Shown here: positions 22,779-30,514 of the stretch, in pieces | Layout of the letters: the number at the start of each line of letters is the position of its first letter | Position numbering within the stretch: the first letter of the stretch is position 1 | Assembly (NCBI GenBank): GCA_017546725.1 | Contig: JAFYRX010000073.1 | Location: 1-32,978 of the forward strand | Reading direction: 5' to 3' | Length of the DNA: 32,978 nucleotides | Origin: Alistipes sp. | GTDB lineage: Bacteria; Bacteroidota; Bacteroidia; Bacteroidales; Rikenellaceae | Translations under genes and position numbers: made by a program | The notes under the pieces: generated by a model | The model's input: the letters and a program-made list of their open reading frames with translations, nothing else | What the model was told of the DNA's origin: nothing | Databases searched by the model: none

Positions 22779-25154
22779 ATGAGAGGAATGAAAATATTGA
22801 CCATTGCATTGCTGTGCATACTCTGCTCGGCGTGTAGCGTCACGCGCAAACTCTCGCAAGGCGAATACTTCCTGCAACGTGTCGAGATTGAAGATGACAA
22901 AGATACCCCTAAAAAGGAACGCATTACGGCCCTAACATTGGAGGAGTATGTACGCCAGACTCCCAATAAACGTTTCCTGGGAACAAACTTCTACGTATGG
23001 GCCTACAACCTGGCCAATCCCAAGAAGGATAATTGGTGGAACAACCTCAAGCGTAAGATTGGTGAAGAGCCAGTATTGCTTGACACTACGCTTACAGAGA
23101 AGAGTGCGCAGAACCTGAAGACCTATATGAATTCGCGCGGATACTACTCTTCGCAGGTGGAGTATTCGATAGACACCACCCGCCGACAGAAGCGCGCCAT
23201 AGTCACATTCCGAACAAAGCAGAACGAGCCTTATCGCATCACAAGCATTGCCTACGACTTCCGTGACAACCAACTTGCCCCCGTCATAGAGTCTGACTCG
23301 GCAGCATCGCTGCTCAAGGTGGGTAATATTTTCGATATTACGGCACTCGACAAGGAGCGTCAGCGCATAGCATCATACCTTAATAACAGAGGCTACTATA
23401 ACTTCTCGATTAATAACATCGAATATCGTGTCGATACACTCGGCGGCAACCGCGAGGTAGGCATCCGTATGATTGTCAAGCGCAACATTACGGGTTACGA
23501 CGAACGTGGACGTGCCATAATGGACAACAACCGTCTGTTCCGCATAACCGAGATTAACGTAATGCCTGAATATGACCCCTCGACCGAGCGTGAGGTGGCA
23601 TCAAGGAGAATGGTCGATACAACTTTCTATCAGGGACTGAACATCATATCGGAGGGCAAGCCCAATGTACGTCCTGCGGTGCTGCGTACGGCCATACCAC
23701 TTACTCCCAACACGCTCTACAACTCGTCACAGGTCGAGAGAACGTACAACGAAATTATGTCGCTCGGATACTTCAAGAGCGCACGTATAGCATTCGAGGA
23801 GTTGCCCCGCGTGGTGAACGACTCGCTGATGGTAAACTACGCTGGAGATGGACGTGAAGCATATTCACCACGCCGTTTTGACAACATTGAGGAGGGTTAT
23901 TTGCGATGCCACATCCTCTGCTCGCCTACACTCAAGCAGGGGCTCAATGTCGAGTTGGAGGGTAGTACAACATCGAGTTTTTACGGTGCATCGGCTACGG
24001 TAGGTTACCAAAACCGTAACCTATTCCGAGGTGTCGAGACGCTCAACGCCTCGGTAACCTTCGGTTATGAGTATATGAAGGCCCCCAACACAGCGAAACG
24101 TAACGCCAACGAGTTGGGCTTTGCCGTAGGTTTGTCGTTCCCGCGATTCATCGTACCCTTCAGGCTATCTACACGCAAGATTAATACACCTCGTACGAAG
24201 GTCGAGGTATCGTATAACTATCAGGACCGCCCCTACTATCGTCGAGACCTCTCGCGTGCAACGTGGACCTATTCGTGGCGAAGTATGAATGGACACGACT
24301 CATACCAACTGCGCCCGATAGACATAAACTGGATTAATGTAGGTTATATGAACAACGAGTTCTTCAACTCGCTCCGCAACGAATATTTGCGACAGAGTTA
24401 CCGCACGCAGGCTATCGTGGGTTTGTCGGGCTCGTACACCTACAACGACCAGAACCAGAACATCGGAGGTAACACCACGCTTCTGCGTGCAAACTTCGAG
24501 TCGGCGGGTAATCTGATGAATCTGATTGGCCGCACCTTCTCAAATCGAACAGAAGAGGGTTACTACAACGTGCTGGGGGTAAGATTCTCGCAGTATGTAC
24601 GTGGTGACGTAAGCCTCAGCCACAAGTTGGTGTTGGGAGATAAGACCGCCCTGGCGGGTAGAATATTTGCGGGTGTCGGCGTACCGTACAGCAATTCGAG
24701 CGCATTGCCATTCGACCGCTTGTTCTACGTCGGCGGTAGCAATAGTATGCGAGGCTGGGCTCCTCGTACTTTAGGACCAGGTAACACCCCCGCAGAAGAT
24801 ACGCCCTACCCTGTGCAGATGGGAGATATGCGTCTGGAGGCTAATGCCGAGTTCCGCTTCCCGATATGGGGGATGTTCAACGGAGCGACGTTTGTCGATG
24901 TAGGTAACGTGTGGTATCTGGGCCGCGACAAAACGCAGGTTCCTGCCGACGGAGTATTCCACTTCGACAAGTTCTACAAGCAATTGGGTATGAATACAGG
25001 CTTGGGCCTTCGTATCGATATTACGTTCGTAATCCTGCGTCTGGACTGGGGTATTCAGATTCACAACCCCAACCGCCCCGAGGGCCAACGATGGATTCAC
25101 GATTTCCGTTGGAAGAACACCGCACTTAACTTCGGTGTAGGTTATCCGTTCTAA
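22779..25154 (+). CDS. tamL: TamL-like outer-membrane lipoprotein (BamA/TamA superfamily)
   Basis: A 791-residue Omp85-family protein that is also a lipoprotein (lipobox CSAC, Cys19; alternative start at Met4). The N-terminal half has POTRA-like repeats (NSRGYYSSQVEYSID, NNRGYYNFSINNIEY, VERTYNEIMSLGYFKSARI). The C-terminal half is a beta-barrel with the loop-6 motif SMRGWAPRTLG near residue 655 and ends in FGVGYPF. Bacteroidetes TamL is known to replace TamA and act with TamB in moving proteins or lipids to the outer membrane. TamB is often next to it, but no tamB lies here. The neighbours are a hydrolase (divergent) and an AraC regulator (convergent). Confidence 0.88.
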   Translation: MRGMKILTIALLCILCSACSVTRKLSQGEYFLQRVEIEDDKDTPKKERITALTLEEYVRQTPNKRFLGTNFYVWAYNLANPKKDNWWNNLKRKIGEEPVLLDTTLTEKSAQNLKTYMNSRGYYSSQVEYSIDTTRRQKRAIVTFRTKQNEPYRITSIAYDFRDNQLAPVIESDSAASLLKVGNIFDITALDKERQRIASYLNNRGYYNFSINNIEYRVDTLGGNREVGIRMIVKRNITGYDERGRAIMDNNRLFRITEINVMPEYDPSTEREVASRRMVDTTFYQGLNIISEGKPNVRPAVLRTAIPLTPNTLYNSSQVERTYNEIMSLGYFKSARIAFEELPRVVNDSLMVNYAGDGREAYSPRRFDNIEEGYLRCHILCSPTLKQGLNVELEGSTTSSFYGASATVGYQNRNLFRGVETLNASVTFGYEYMKAPNTAKRNANELGFAVGLSFPRFIVPFRLSTRKINTPRTKVEVSYNYQDRPYYRRDLSRATWTYSWRSMNGHDSYQLRPIDINWINVGYMNNEFFNSLRNEYLRQSYRTQAIVGLSGSYTYNDQNQNIGGNTTLLRANFESAGNLMNLIGRTFSNRTEEGYYNVLGVRFSQYVRGDVSLSHKLVLGDKTALAGRIFAGVGVPYSNSSALPFDRLFYVGGSNSMRGWAPRTLGPGNTPAEDTPYPVQMGDMRLEANAEFRFPIWGMFNGATFVDVGNVWYLGRDKTQVPADGVFHFDKFYKQLGMNTGLGLRIDITFVILRLDWGIQIHNPNRPEGQRWIHDFRWKNTALNFGVGYPF

Positions 25155-25185
25155 TCCCGCGAAACAGAGATTTACCAAAAAAATG

Positions 25186-25262
25186 GGTGGTGATAATGTC
25201 TGGCAACATTTCACCACCGTGTTAGGTTAGTTAGGTTAATGAGAACTGTGGGTCGCCCCACA
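25186..25262 (+). terminator. Two hairpins after tamL
   Basis: Stem 1 (25186-25218): GGTGGTGA and AATGT pairing with ACATT and TCACCACC, with one bulged T; no T-run follows. Stem 2 (25247-25262): TGTGGG / CCCACA, followed by TTGTTATT. Together they probably end the tamL transcript or protect its 3' end. Between them the word GTTAGGTTA is repeated. Confidence 0.55.
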
Positions 25263-25378
25263 TTGTTATTACAAAGATAACCGAATATTTTTTATCTGCA
25301 AAATTTTAAGCCTCTTTTTACTCTTTTTTGAAAAATTCCACCCACTTAATTATTAAAATATTTCAAAAACATCGCACC

Positions 25379-26311
25379 TTATAGTGCCACAGATTCCAAT
25401 CCCACGACCTTAGAATCGACGGCAGAAGCCGCTACGAGCGGGGTGACGGCCGCAGAAGAGGTAGAATTGCAATGACGAGTGCGATAGAGAGCGGGAGTAC
25501 AGCCATACTCCTTTTTGAAAAGTTTTATAAAATGCGAAGTATTGGGAAAGGTACACTCGTTGCCAATTTCGGATATAGACTTCGACGTTGAGATTAGCAG
25601 CAAGCGCGACTGCATCAGTCGCTGATGGATAAACCAACGGTGCGGCGGAGTGAGGAAGTGGCGCTTGAACTCCTTCTTGAACGAAGTCAGTGAGCGATTG
25701 CACATCGAGGCGAGCGTCTCGATAGATATGTCACTAAAGATATTGGCATAGATAATCTGTTCGAAATTCTCGTGCGCCGAATCGACATTACTCAGCACCT
25801 TAGTCTTCAGGCAACCGTCCGTCTGCGAGACAATCAAATATACCAACTCCGTCATCTTGATATTCTCGGCTGTATCGTCGTGCATATTGTCATCCTGCAG
25901 ATAGGTGGCCGTATGATAGAAGAAACTCTTCAACGAGGCAGACGCAGGCGACGAAACGTGATTGAACGCACTACAATGCTCGCACTTGTGCGAATTGGAA
26001 ACGTTAATCGAATAGGTCATATTCAGATGTAACAAAATACGCTGCAAGAGCACCGGAGAGTAGTAAACGATAATCTGCTCAAAGGGCTTTGCGTCATCGG
26101 GGATATCCTCGACGTAGTGGTTGCCGACGCCCAAATAGAATACATCGCCACGCGAAATAGTATAATGGGTGTCTCCATAGTAGATGTGCTTTGTTCCTCG
26201 CACTACGTAACCTATGGCACAACGCGACAGATTGAGTAGATGAATTCCGGCACAATTAGCCTCAACGTATTTAACAATTGTAGGCTGCGATTCAATTTCG
26301 TGATTAAACAT
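25379..26311 (-). CDS. AraC-family transcriptional regulator
   Basis: A 310-residue protein from the ATG at 26311 (a TTG at 26347 would add 12 residues but overlaps the promoter). The N-terminal cupin-like domain (about 25-100: GTKHIYYGDTHYTISRGDVFYLG) probably senses a ligand. The C-terminal AraC/XylS domain (195-277) has two helix-turn-helix units (SIETLASMCNRSLTSFKKEF and SISEIGNECTFPNTSHFIKLFKKEYGCTPALYR). A His-X-Cys-X-His-Cys cluster (108-113) lies between the domains. A 30-residue Ala/Ser/Val-rich tail follows the DNA-binding domain. It stands alone, so its target is unknown; the nearest candidates are the exb cluster upstream or tamL, but nothing shows this. Confidence 0.9.
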   Translation of the reverse strand: MFNHEIESQPTIVKYVEANCAGIHLLNLSRCAIGYVVRGTKHIYYGDTHYTISRGDVFYLGVGNHYVEDIPDDAKPFEQIIVYYSPVLLQRILLHLNMTYSINVSNSHKCEHCSAFNHVSSPASASLKSFFYHTATYLQDDNMHDDTAENIKMTELVYLIVSQTDGCLKTKVLSNVDSAHENFEQIIYANIFSDISIETLASMCNRSLTSFKKEFKRHFLTPPHRWFIHQRLMQSRLLLISTSKSISEIGNECTFPNTSHFIKLFKKEYGCTPALYRTRHCNSTSSAAVTPLVAASAVDSKVVGLESVAL

Positions 26312-26349
26312 CTTGTCTATTTTGATTGGTTTATATTTATTTACCAAGT

Positions 26350-26381
26350 CAAAAGTAGATATAATCTCATTGATTTACAAG
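26350..26381 (-). promoter_or_regulatory. Promoter of the AraC-family gene (TTG, 20 bp, TACTTTTG)
   Basis: On minus, TACTTTTG at 26350-26357 fits TAnnTTTG, with TTG at 26378-26380 upstream (20-bp spacer). The implied leader to the ATG at 26311 is about 33 nt. Confidence 0.65.
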
Positions 26382-26526
26382 CGATTTCGCTATAAATTAC
26401 AATGATTTATTGTATTTATATATCATTAGACCTTCACGGCCTATTCGCGCGGGCCGAATATGGCATTGCACACCGAATCAGAATAGACGAAATGGTGGCG
26501 ATTGAAGGATAATAAATTTACCATAA
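26382..26526. other. Gene-free DNA upstream of the AraC-family gene
   Basis: AT-rich at its left end (ATGATTTATTGTATTTATATATCAT), then an imperfect hairpin with arms TATTCG / CGAATA around 26440-26462. Either could be an operator for the regulator. No gene. Confidence 0.35.
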
Positions 26527-26725
26527 AGAGTCCAATTCTCGCCCGTTGGGCCCGGCGGAGTGACGTAAAATCATAGAATTCCCTCCTCTAAGTTAGAGGA
26601 GGTGGCACGAACGAAAGTGAGTGACGGAGGAGTATGATATCTTTTATCTTTAAACCTTAATCTTTCAACTCAAAGCAGACTCCCTCCCCCTAACGGGTAC
26701 TCACTCTTGCCTTAGAGGGAGAATT
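26527..26725. repeat. Dispersed composite repeat, family 2, copy C
   Basis: Same module order as copy A: GAGTCCAATTCTCGCCCG, the identical 21-bp palindrome (26582-26602; arms CCTCCTCTAA / TTAGAGGAGG), a divergent CAC...GTG hairpin, GTGACGGAGGAGT, then ACTCCCTCCCCCTAA, GGGTACTC and CTTAGAGGGAGAAT. Spacer sequences between the modules are not conserved. Confidence 0.82.
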
Positions 26726-26739
26726 TGTAACTTCAACAC

Positions 26740-26770
26740 AAAAAAAAGGCGTCTCCCGAGGGAAACGCCT
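26740..26770 (-). terminator. Terminator of the exb operon
   Basis: Read on minus: AGGCGT and TCCC pair with GGGA and ACGCCT with one mismatch, followed by seven T. It lies 21 bp after the last exbD stop. Confidence 0.9.
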
Positions 26771-26791
26771 AATTTATAAGAATCGTGGTGA

Positions 26792-27268
26792 TTAGTTGTT
26801 AGTCGCCTGCTTTTCGATTGCTGCATAAGAAATCTTAAGCGCATTAGCACGGCGCAACTCCTGCTTAACGTCGGTAATGATACCCATCTTGGTGAACTGG
26901 TCGGCCTTGATAGATGTTGTCATCTGTGCACGGTCAGCCTCGTTCAACTGCTCACGCTCGGCGGCGATAAAGTCACCGATGTCCTTTGCAGTACGGAAAG
27001 CATCATTCAACTGAATCTGTGTTGCAGTACCATACTTAGCCTGCATATGAGGTACAGGCTCACCAATGTTAATATAACTTACCAAGTTCTTCTTCTCCAA
27101 CTTCTGAATCTCAGTAGCCTCGGGCAAACGATAGCGCACGAGCAACTCCTGGTCACGCATTGTGGTAGACACCATAAAGAAGAAGAGAAGCATAAAGATA
27201 ACGTCAGGTAGAGACGCTGTTGAGATAGCGGGCACTTCTTTCTTGCCCTTCTTTTTCATTACTGCCAT
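26792..27268 (-). CDS. exbD: ExbD/TolR-family protein 2
   Basis: A 158-residue inner-membrane protein with one N-terminal helix (about 23-40, VIFMLLFFFMVSTTM) preceded by the conserved membrane Asp (Asp22, in ASLPDVIF) that carries protons with ExbB, and a periplasmic domain. The start at 27268 (MAVMKKKGKK) is chosen over an upstream TTG. In energised transport it couples proton flow through ExbB to TonB-dependent outer-membrane receptors. It is the last gene of exbB-(unknown)-exbD1-exbD2 and begins 4 bp after the exbD1 stop. Having two ExbD proteins per cluster is usual in Bacteroidetes. No tonB is seen in the window. Confidence 0.9.
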   Translation of the reverse strand: MAVMKKKGKKEVPAISTASLPDVIFMLLFFFMVSTTMRDQELLVRYRLPEATEIQKLEKKNLVSYINIGEPVPHMQAKYGTATQIQLNDAFRTAKDIGDFIAAEREQLNEADRAQMTTSIKADQFTKMGIITDVKQELRRANALKISYAAIEKQATNN

Positions 27269-27272
27269 AATC

Positions 27273-27875
27273 CTACTTCTTTGTTGCACCTTTACGTGGC
27301 TCAGCCTCAGAAATCTTCATCGGCACTGCCTTGGTTATTACACCACGCTCATCCTCTGAGAGCTCAGAGAATTTTGCCTGGAACTTCTTCATCGCTACAT
27401 CGTCACGAATCTCATTGAACGCTGCAGTCAACTCGTTCTGCACGCTAATGTAGATATCGTAGTTTGTATCACGTGTAGTCTGCAACGATATAATACCTTT
27501 ACTCTCGGGGTAAACCCACTTTGAGCCGTCGGGCATCTCGATTTCCTTATCCTCCTTCTCGGGAAGATTCTCATCGTCTGCCTCGTTCAAGACGAACTCC
27601 TTAGCCTTATCCTTCAAGCCGCGAATATCCATAATCTCGTCACCGACCATCAACTGGCCCATACCGTTTACGAATACCAACATAATGTTACGCTCCTTCT
27701 GCTTCTGGTCCTCAACCTTCACATCCTCGGGAGGAATAGGGGGAAGCACACGCGTAAGACCCTTATCGGTACTCATTGTAGTAGCGACGAGGAAGAAGAT
27801 AAGCAACATGAACGAGATATCGGCCTGTGAACTGGCATTAATATCGGGTACCTTTCTTTTATTTCCTCCTGCCAT
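27273..27875 (-). CDS. exbD: ExbD/TolR-family protein 1
   Basis: A 200-residue protein with a basic N-terminus (MAGGNKRKVPDINASSQ), the proton-carrying Asp19 just before the single membrane helix ADISFMLLIFFLVATTM, and a periplasmic domain larger than usual (residues 45-200) with a charged insert around 90-115 (NEADDENLPEKEDKEIE). The family is normally about 130-180 residues. It sits 15 bp after the small four-helix protein gene and 4 bp before exbD2, so all belong to one operon. With ExbB it forms the proton-driven motor for TonB or a TolQR-like system; which one cannot be told here. Confidence 0.9.
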   Translation of the reverse strand: MAGGNKRKVPDINASSQADISFMLLIFFLVATTMSTDKGLTRVLPPIPPEDVKVEDQKQKERNIMLVFVNGMGQLMVGDEIMDIRGLKDKAKEFVLNEADDENLPEKEDKEIEMPDGSKWVYPESKGIISLQTTRDTNYDIYISVQNELTAAFNEIRDDVAMKKFQAKFSELSEDERGVITKAVPMKISEAEPRKGATKK

Positions 27876-27890
27876 AAAAGTCTCCTTTCA

Positions 27891-28328
27891 TTATTTGAGT
27901 GCGTCGCTTACAGCTGAATAAATAGCTGCAATAACAGCAGCAGCCATAGCAACATAAGTTACCATAATGCTGGCATCAGTAATTACTGTATCGAAGCGGG
28001 GGAAGAAACCCTTGTTCTGGAGGTCAACAATCTCGTATGTGTGACCCTGTGCCAAAACGTAAGATACTACAACGATTGCAACAATAGCAACAAACGAAAT
28101 AATAGTACCCTTCAAACCCTCAGGCTTCTTCAGCATATCCATACCTGCACCCAGCACGGCAGCCAAGATGGCAGCGATAATCAATGCATAACCCCAATAG
28201 AGGTTAGCACCGACTGCTGTAGCATTTGCAGTAGTAGGGTCAGAGGGAGTAGTAGCTACAGCCCACGCAACCAACGCTACAGAAACGCCTACGAGTGCAA
28301 CCAAAATATATTTTAATACTTTCTCCAT
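27891..28328 (-). CDS. Small four-helix inner-membrane protein of the exb operon, function unknown
   Basis: A 145-residue, highly hydrophobic protein. Predicted helices lie at about 7-25 (YILVALVGVSVALVAWAV), 45-63 (WGYALIIAAILAAVLGAGM), 75-93 (IISFVAIVAIVVVSYVLA) and 119-140 (MVTYVAMAAAVIAAIYSAV). A 20-residue loop rich in Thr/Ala/Asn separates helices 1 and 2. It lies between exbB (33 bp upstream) and exbD1 (15 bp downstream). Genes for similar small membrane proteins occur at this place in other Bacteroidetes exb clusters as far as I recall, but no function is known to me. Its position suggests a role in assembling or tuning the ExbB/ExbD motor. Confidence 0.8.
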   Translation of the reverse strand: MEKVLKYILVALVGVSVALVAWAVATTPSDPTTANATAVGANLYWGYALIIAAILAAVLGAGMDMLKKPEGLKGTIISFVAIVAIVVVSYVLAQGHTYEIVDLQNKGFFPRFDTVITDASIMVTYVAMAAAVIAAIYSAVSDALK

Positions 28329-28361
28329 TATAATTCTATCTTTATCAGATTAGAGAATAAA

Positions 28362-29090
28362 TTATTTCTTGTTGTATGCAGTCAAGATGTCAACCAAAGT
28401 GATTGAAGCATCCTCCATTGTGTTTACCAAAGAGTCAATCTTTGATACGATGTAGTTGTAGAACAACTGAAGAATAACCGCAGCGATAAGACCCATCAAA
28501 GTAGTCAACAAGGCAACCTTGATACCACCAGCAACGGCAGTAGGAGAAATATCACCCATAGCCTGAATCTGGTCAAATGCAGAGATCATACCTACTACGG
28601 TACCCATAAATCCCAACATCGGAGAAAGAGCGATGAACAAACCAATCCAAGAAAGACCTGACTCCATCTGACCTGTCTGAACTGAACCATAAGAAACAAC
28701 AGCCTTCTCAACAGCGTCCATACCCTGGTCGTAGCGGTCCAAACCCTGATAGTAGATAGAAGCAACGGGACCCTTTGTGTTACGGCAGAAGTCCTTAGCA
28801 GCCTCTACACCCTGACCATTCAAAGTCTCAGCGAACTTCTCAATAAACTTCTTTGTGTTGATGTTTGAGAATGAGAGGTACAACATACGCTCGATAGCGA
28901 TAGCCAAACCGATAACCAAACATACCAATACGGGCAACATCCAGCCCCAACCTCCCTCGAGGAACTTCTGCATCAATACCTGGTGCATTGTTTCGCCTGC
29001 CAATTCAGTCTCGGCTGCAGCAGCCTCCTGTGCGAAAGCGTTTACAGTGCCAAGTGCGGCAACTGCCAAAAACATAAAGAATTTTTTCAT
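28362..29090 (-). CDS. exbB: MotA/TolQ/ExbB proton channel family protein
   Basis: A 242-residue inner-membrane channel subunit. An N-terminal cleavable-looking segment (MKKFFMFLAVAALGTVNAFA) precedes three helices: at about 47-68 (GWMLPVLVCLVIGLAIAIERM), 148-172 (LFIALSPMLGFMGTVVGMISAF) and 187-212 (GGIKVALLTTLMGLIAAVILQLFYNY). The second and third carry the ExbB/TolQ family signature with conserved Gly and Thr residues lining the proton path. It is the first gene of the exb operon. The 313 bp upstream are gene-free. Confidence 0.93.
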   Translation of the reverse strand: MKKFFMFLAVAALGTVNAFAQEAAAAETELAGETMHQVLMQKFLEGGWGWMLPVLVCLVIGLAIAIERMLYLSFSNINTKKFIEKFAETLNGQGVEAAKDFCRNTKGPVASIYYQGLDRYDQGMDAVEKAVVSYGSVQTGQMESGLSWIGLFIALSPMLGFMGTVVGMISAFDQIQAMGDISPTAVAGGIKVALLTTLMGLIAAVILQLFYNYIVSKIDSLVNTMEDASITLVDILTAYNKK

Positions 29091-29403
29091 AGTGTTTTTA
29101 ATAATTTAATTAGTGTTTTGTTACTTGTATTTTTTTAGTTTTATGTTGTAATTTTTCTTCAAAAAAAATATTTTCCACCAAAAAGCGCATCGAATAAGCC
29201 ATAACTTTAGGCTCCTCGATAGCAAATTAGGCACTCTGTCGACACTTTGGTCTAAACAGCGTTCCCTATCCGAAAACATCCTATAACACGCTATACGTCA
29301 ATCGCTTACGCCGCCAATCTCCCCATAGGTGCGTCCGCATTTGCGATTTTCGCATACTTTACGGACCGAAATATAGACATTTTTTTTTAATTACGCAAGT
29401 CCG
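29091..29403 (-). promoter_or_regulatory. Gene-free leader/promoter region of the exb operon
   Basis: On minus, TATATTTC at 29368-29375 (one mismatch to TAnnTTTG) follows TTG at 29396-29398 with a 20-bp spacer. If used, it gives a leader of about 270 nt. A short hairpin GCCT-AAAGTTAT-GGC is visible at about 29198-29214. The 60 bp before exbB are very AT-rich. Confidence 0.4.
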
Positions 29404-30462
29404 TTACAATGTAAATTCTCCACGAAGAGGTTTTCTTAAAAGAGCCAAACTCTCTTCCAGAGGCAGATTTTTGCCCAAAACGTACATCAATTTGGTGATG
29501 GCGGCCTCGGTAGTCATATCGTATGCCGAGAGCACACCCGCTGCCAAAAGACGCTGACCTGTCTCGTAGAGTTGCATCTCGACGGTACCGTTGTCGCACT
29601 GCGTGACATTGAGCACGATAACCCCTCGCTCCACCGTCTCCTTCATCAGACGCAGGAACCAATCTGCCGTCGGCGCATTGCCCGCACCATAGGTCTCGAG
29701 CACCACACCTCGCAGGCCCTCAACCGAGAGTATAGCACGCAGGGTGTATTCGCCAATGCCTGGGAACAACTTAATGATAGCCACACCCTCGCTCAACATC
29801 GTAGCAATCTCGAGCGGTTGCTCCGAGGGCTCGGCCTGACGGATAGCGGCAGTATTATAGGCGATTTTTACACCCACCTCGGCCAGCGGAGGATAGTTCG
29901 ACGAGCGGAATGCATCCAACTCCTCGGCACTACTCTTATGGGTACGGTTACCACGACATAAACGGCTATGGAACAGCAATGACACCTCGGGAACGATAGG
30001 TCTGCCGTCGTGCTTGGCACCCGCAATCTCGATAGCCGTGATGAGGTTTTCGCGGCCGTCGGTACGCAACACACCGATGGGAATCTGACTACCCGTAAAG
30101 ACTACAGGCTTGGCCAAATTCTCGAGCATAAAACTCAGAGCCGAAGCGGTGTAGGACATAGTATCTGTTCCGTGCAGGATGACAAAGCCGTCGTAGCGAG
30201 CGTAGTTGTCCCTGATGACCTCGGCAATGGCGCACCAATCTGCGGGGCGAACATTAGAGGAGTCAATCAGCGTGGGCATAGTATGCACGTCAATATCGAC
30301 CTTGAGGCGACGCACGGCAGGGAACTCGTCGTAGATACCACTGAAGTCGAAGGGCACAAGCGCACCCGTCGTCTCATCGCGCTTCATACCGATTGTTCCA
30401 CCTGTGTAAATTATCAAAATCTTGGAGCGGTCACCGCCCGCATTGTGCAGAGTCTGTATCAT
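29404..30462 (-). CDS. ansA: Type I L-asparaginase
   Basis: Hydrolyses asparagine to aspartate and ammonia. The 352-residue product carries the two asparaginase signatures: IIYTGGTIGM (Thr23 as first catalytic Thr) and HGTDTM at 97-102 (Thr99, Asp100). FTGSQIPIGVLRTDGRENL is also characteristic. There is no signal peptide, and the N-terminus (MIQTLHNAGGDRSK) is not hydrophobic, so it is the cytoplasmic type I enzyme. It lies 52 bp downstream of tatD and is probably the last gene of dprA-tatD-ansA. Confidence 0.94.
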   Translation of the reverse strand: MIQTLHNAGGDRSKILIIYTGGTIGMKRDETTGALVPFDFSGIYDEFPAVRRLKVDIDVHTMPTLIDSSNVRPADWCAIAEVIRDNYARYDGFVILHGTDTMSYTASALSFMLENLAKPVVFTGSQIPIGVLRTDGRENLITAIEIAGAKHDGRPIVPEVSLLFHSRLCRGNRTHKSSAEELDAFRSSNYPPLAEVGVKIAYNTAAIRQAEPSEQPLEIATMLSEGVAIIKLFPGIGEYTLRAILSVEGLRGVVLETYGAGNAPTADWFLRLMKETVERGVIVLNVTQCDNGTVEMQLYETGQRLLAAGVLSAYDMTTEAAITKLMYVLGKNLPLEESLALLRKPLRGEFTL

Positions 30463-30514
30463 AACCTCTATATTATCTGCTAAATATTACATTTTCACCT
30501 TATATATATAAAGC

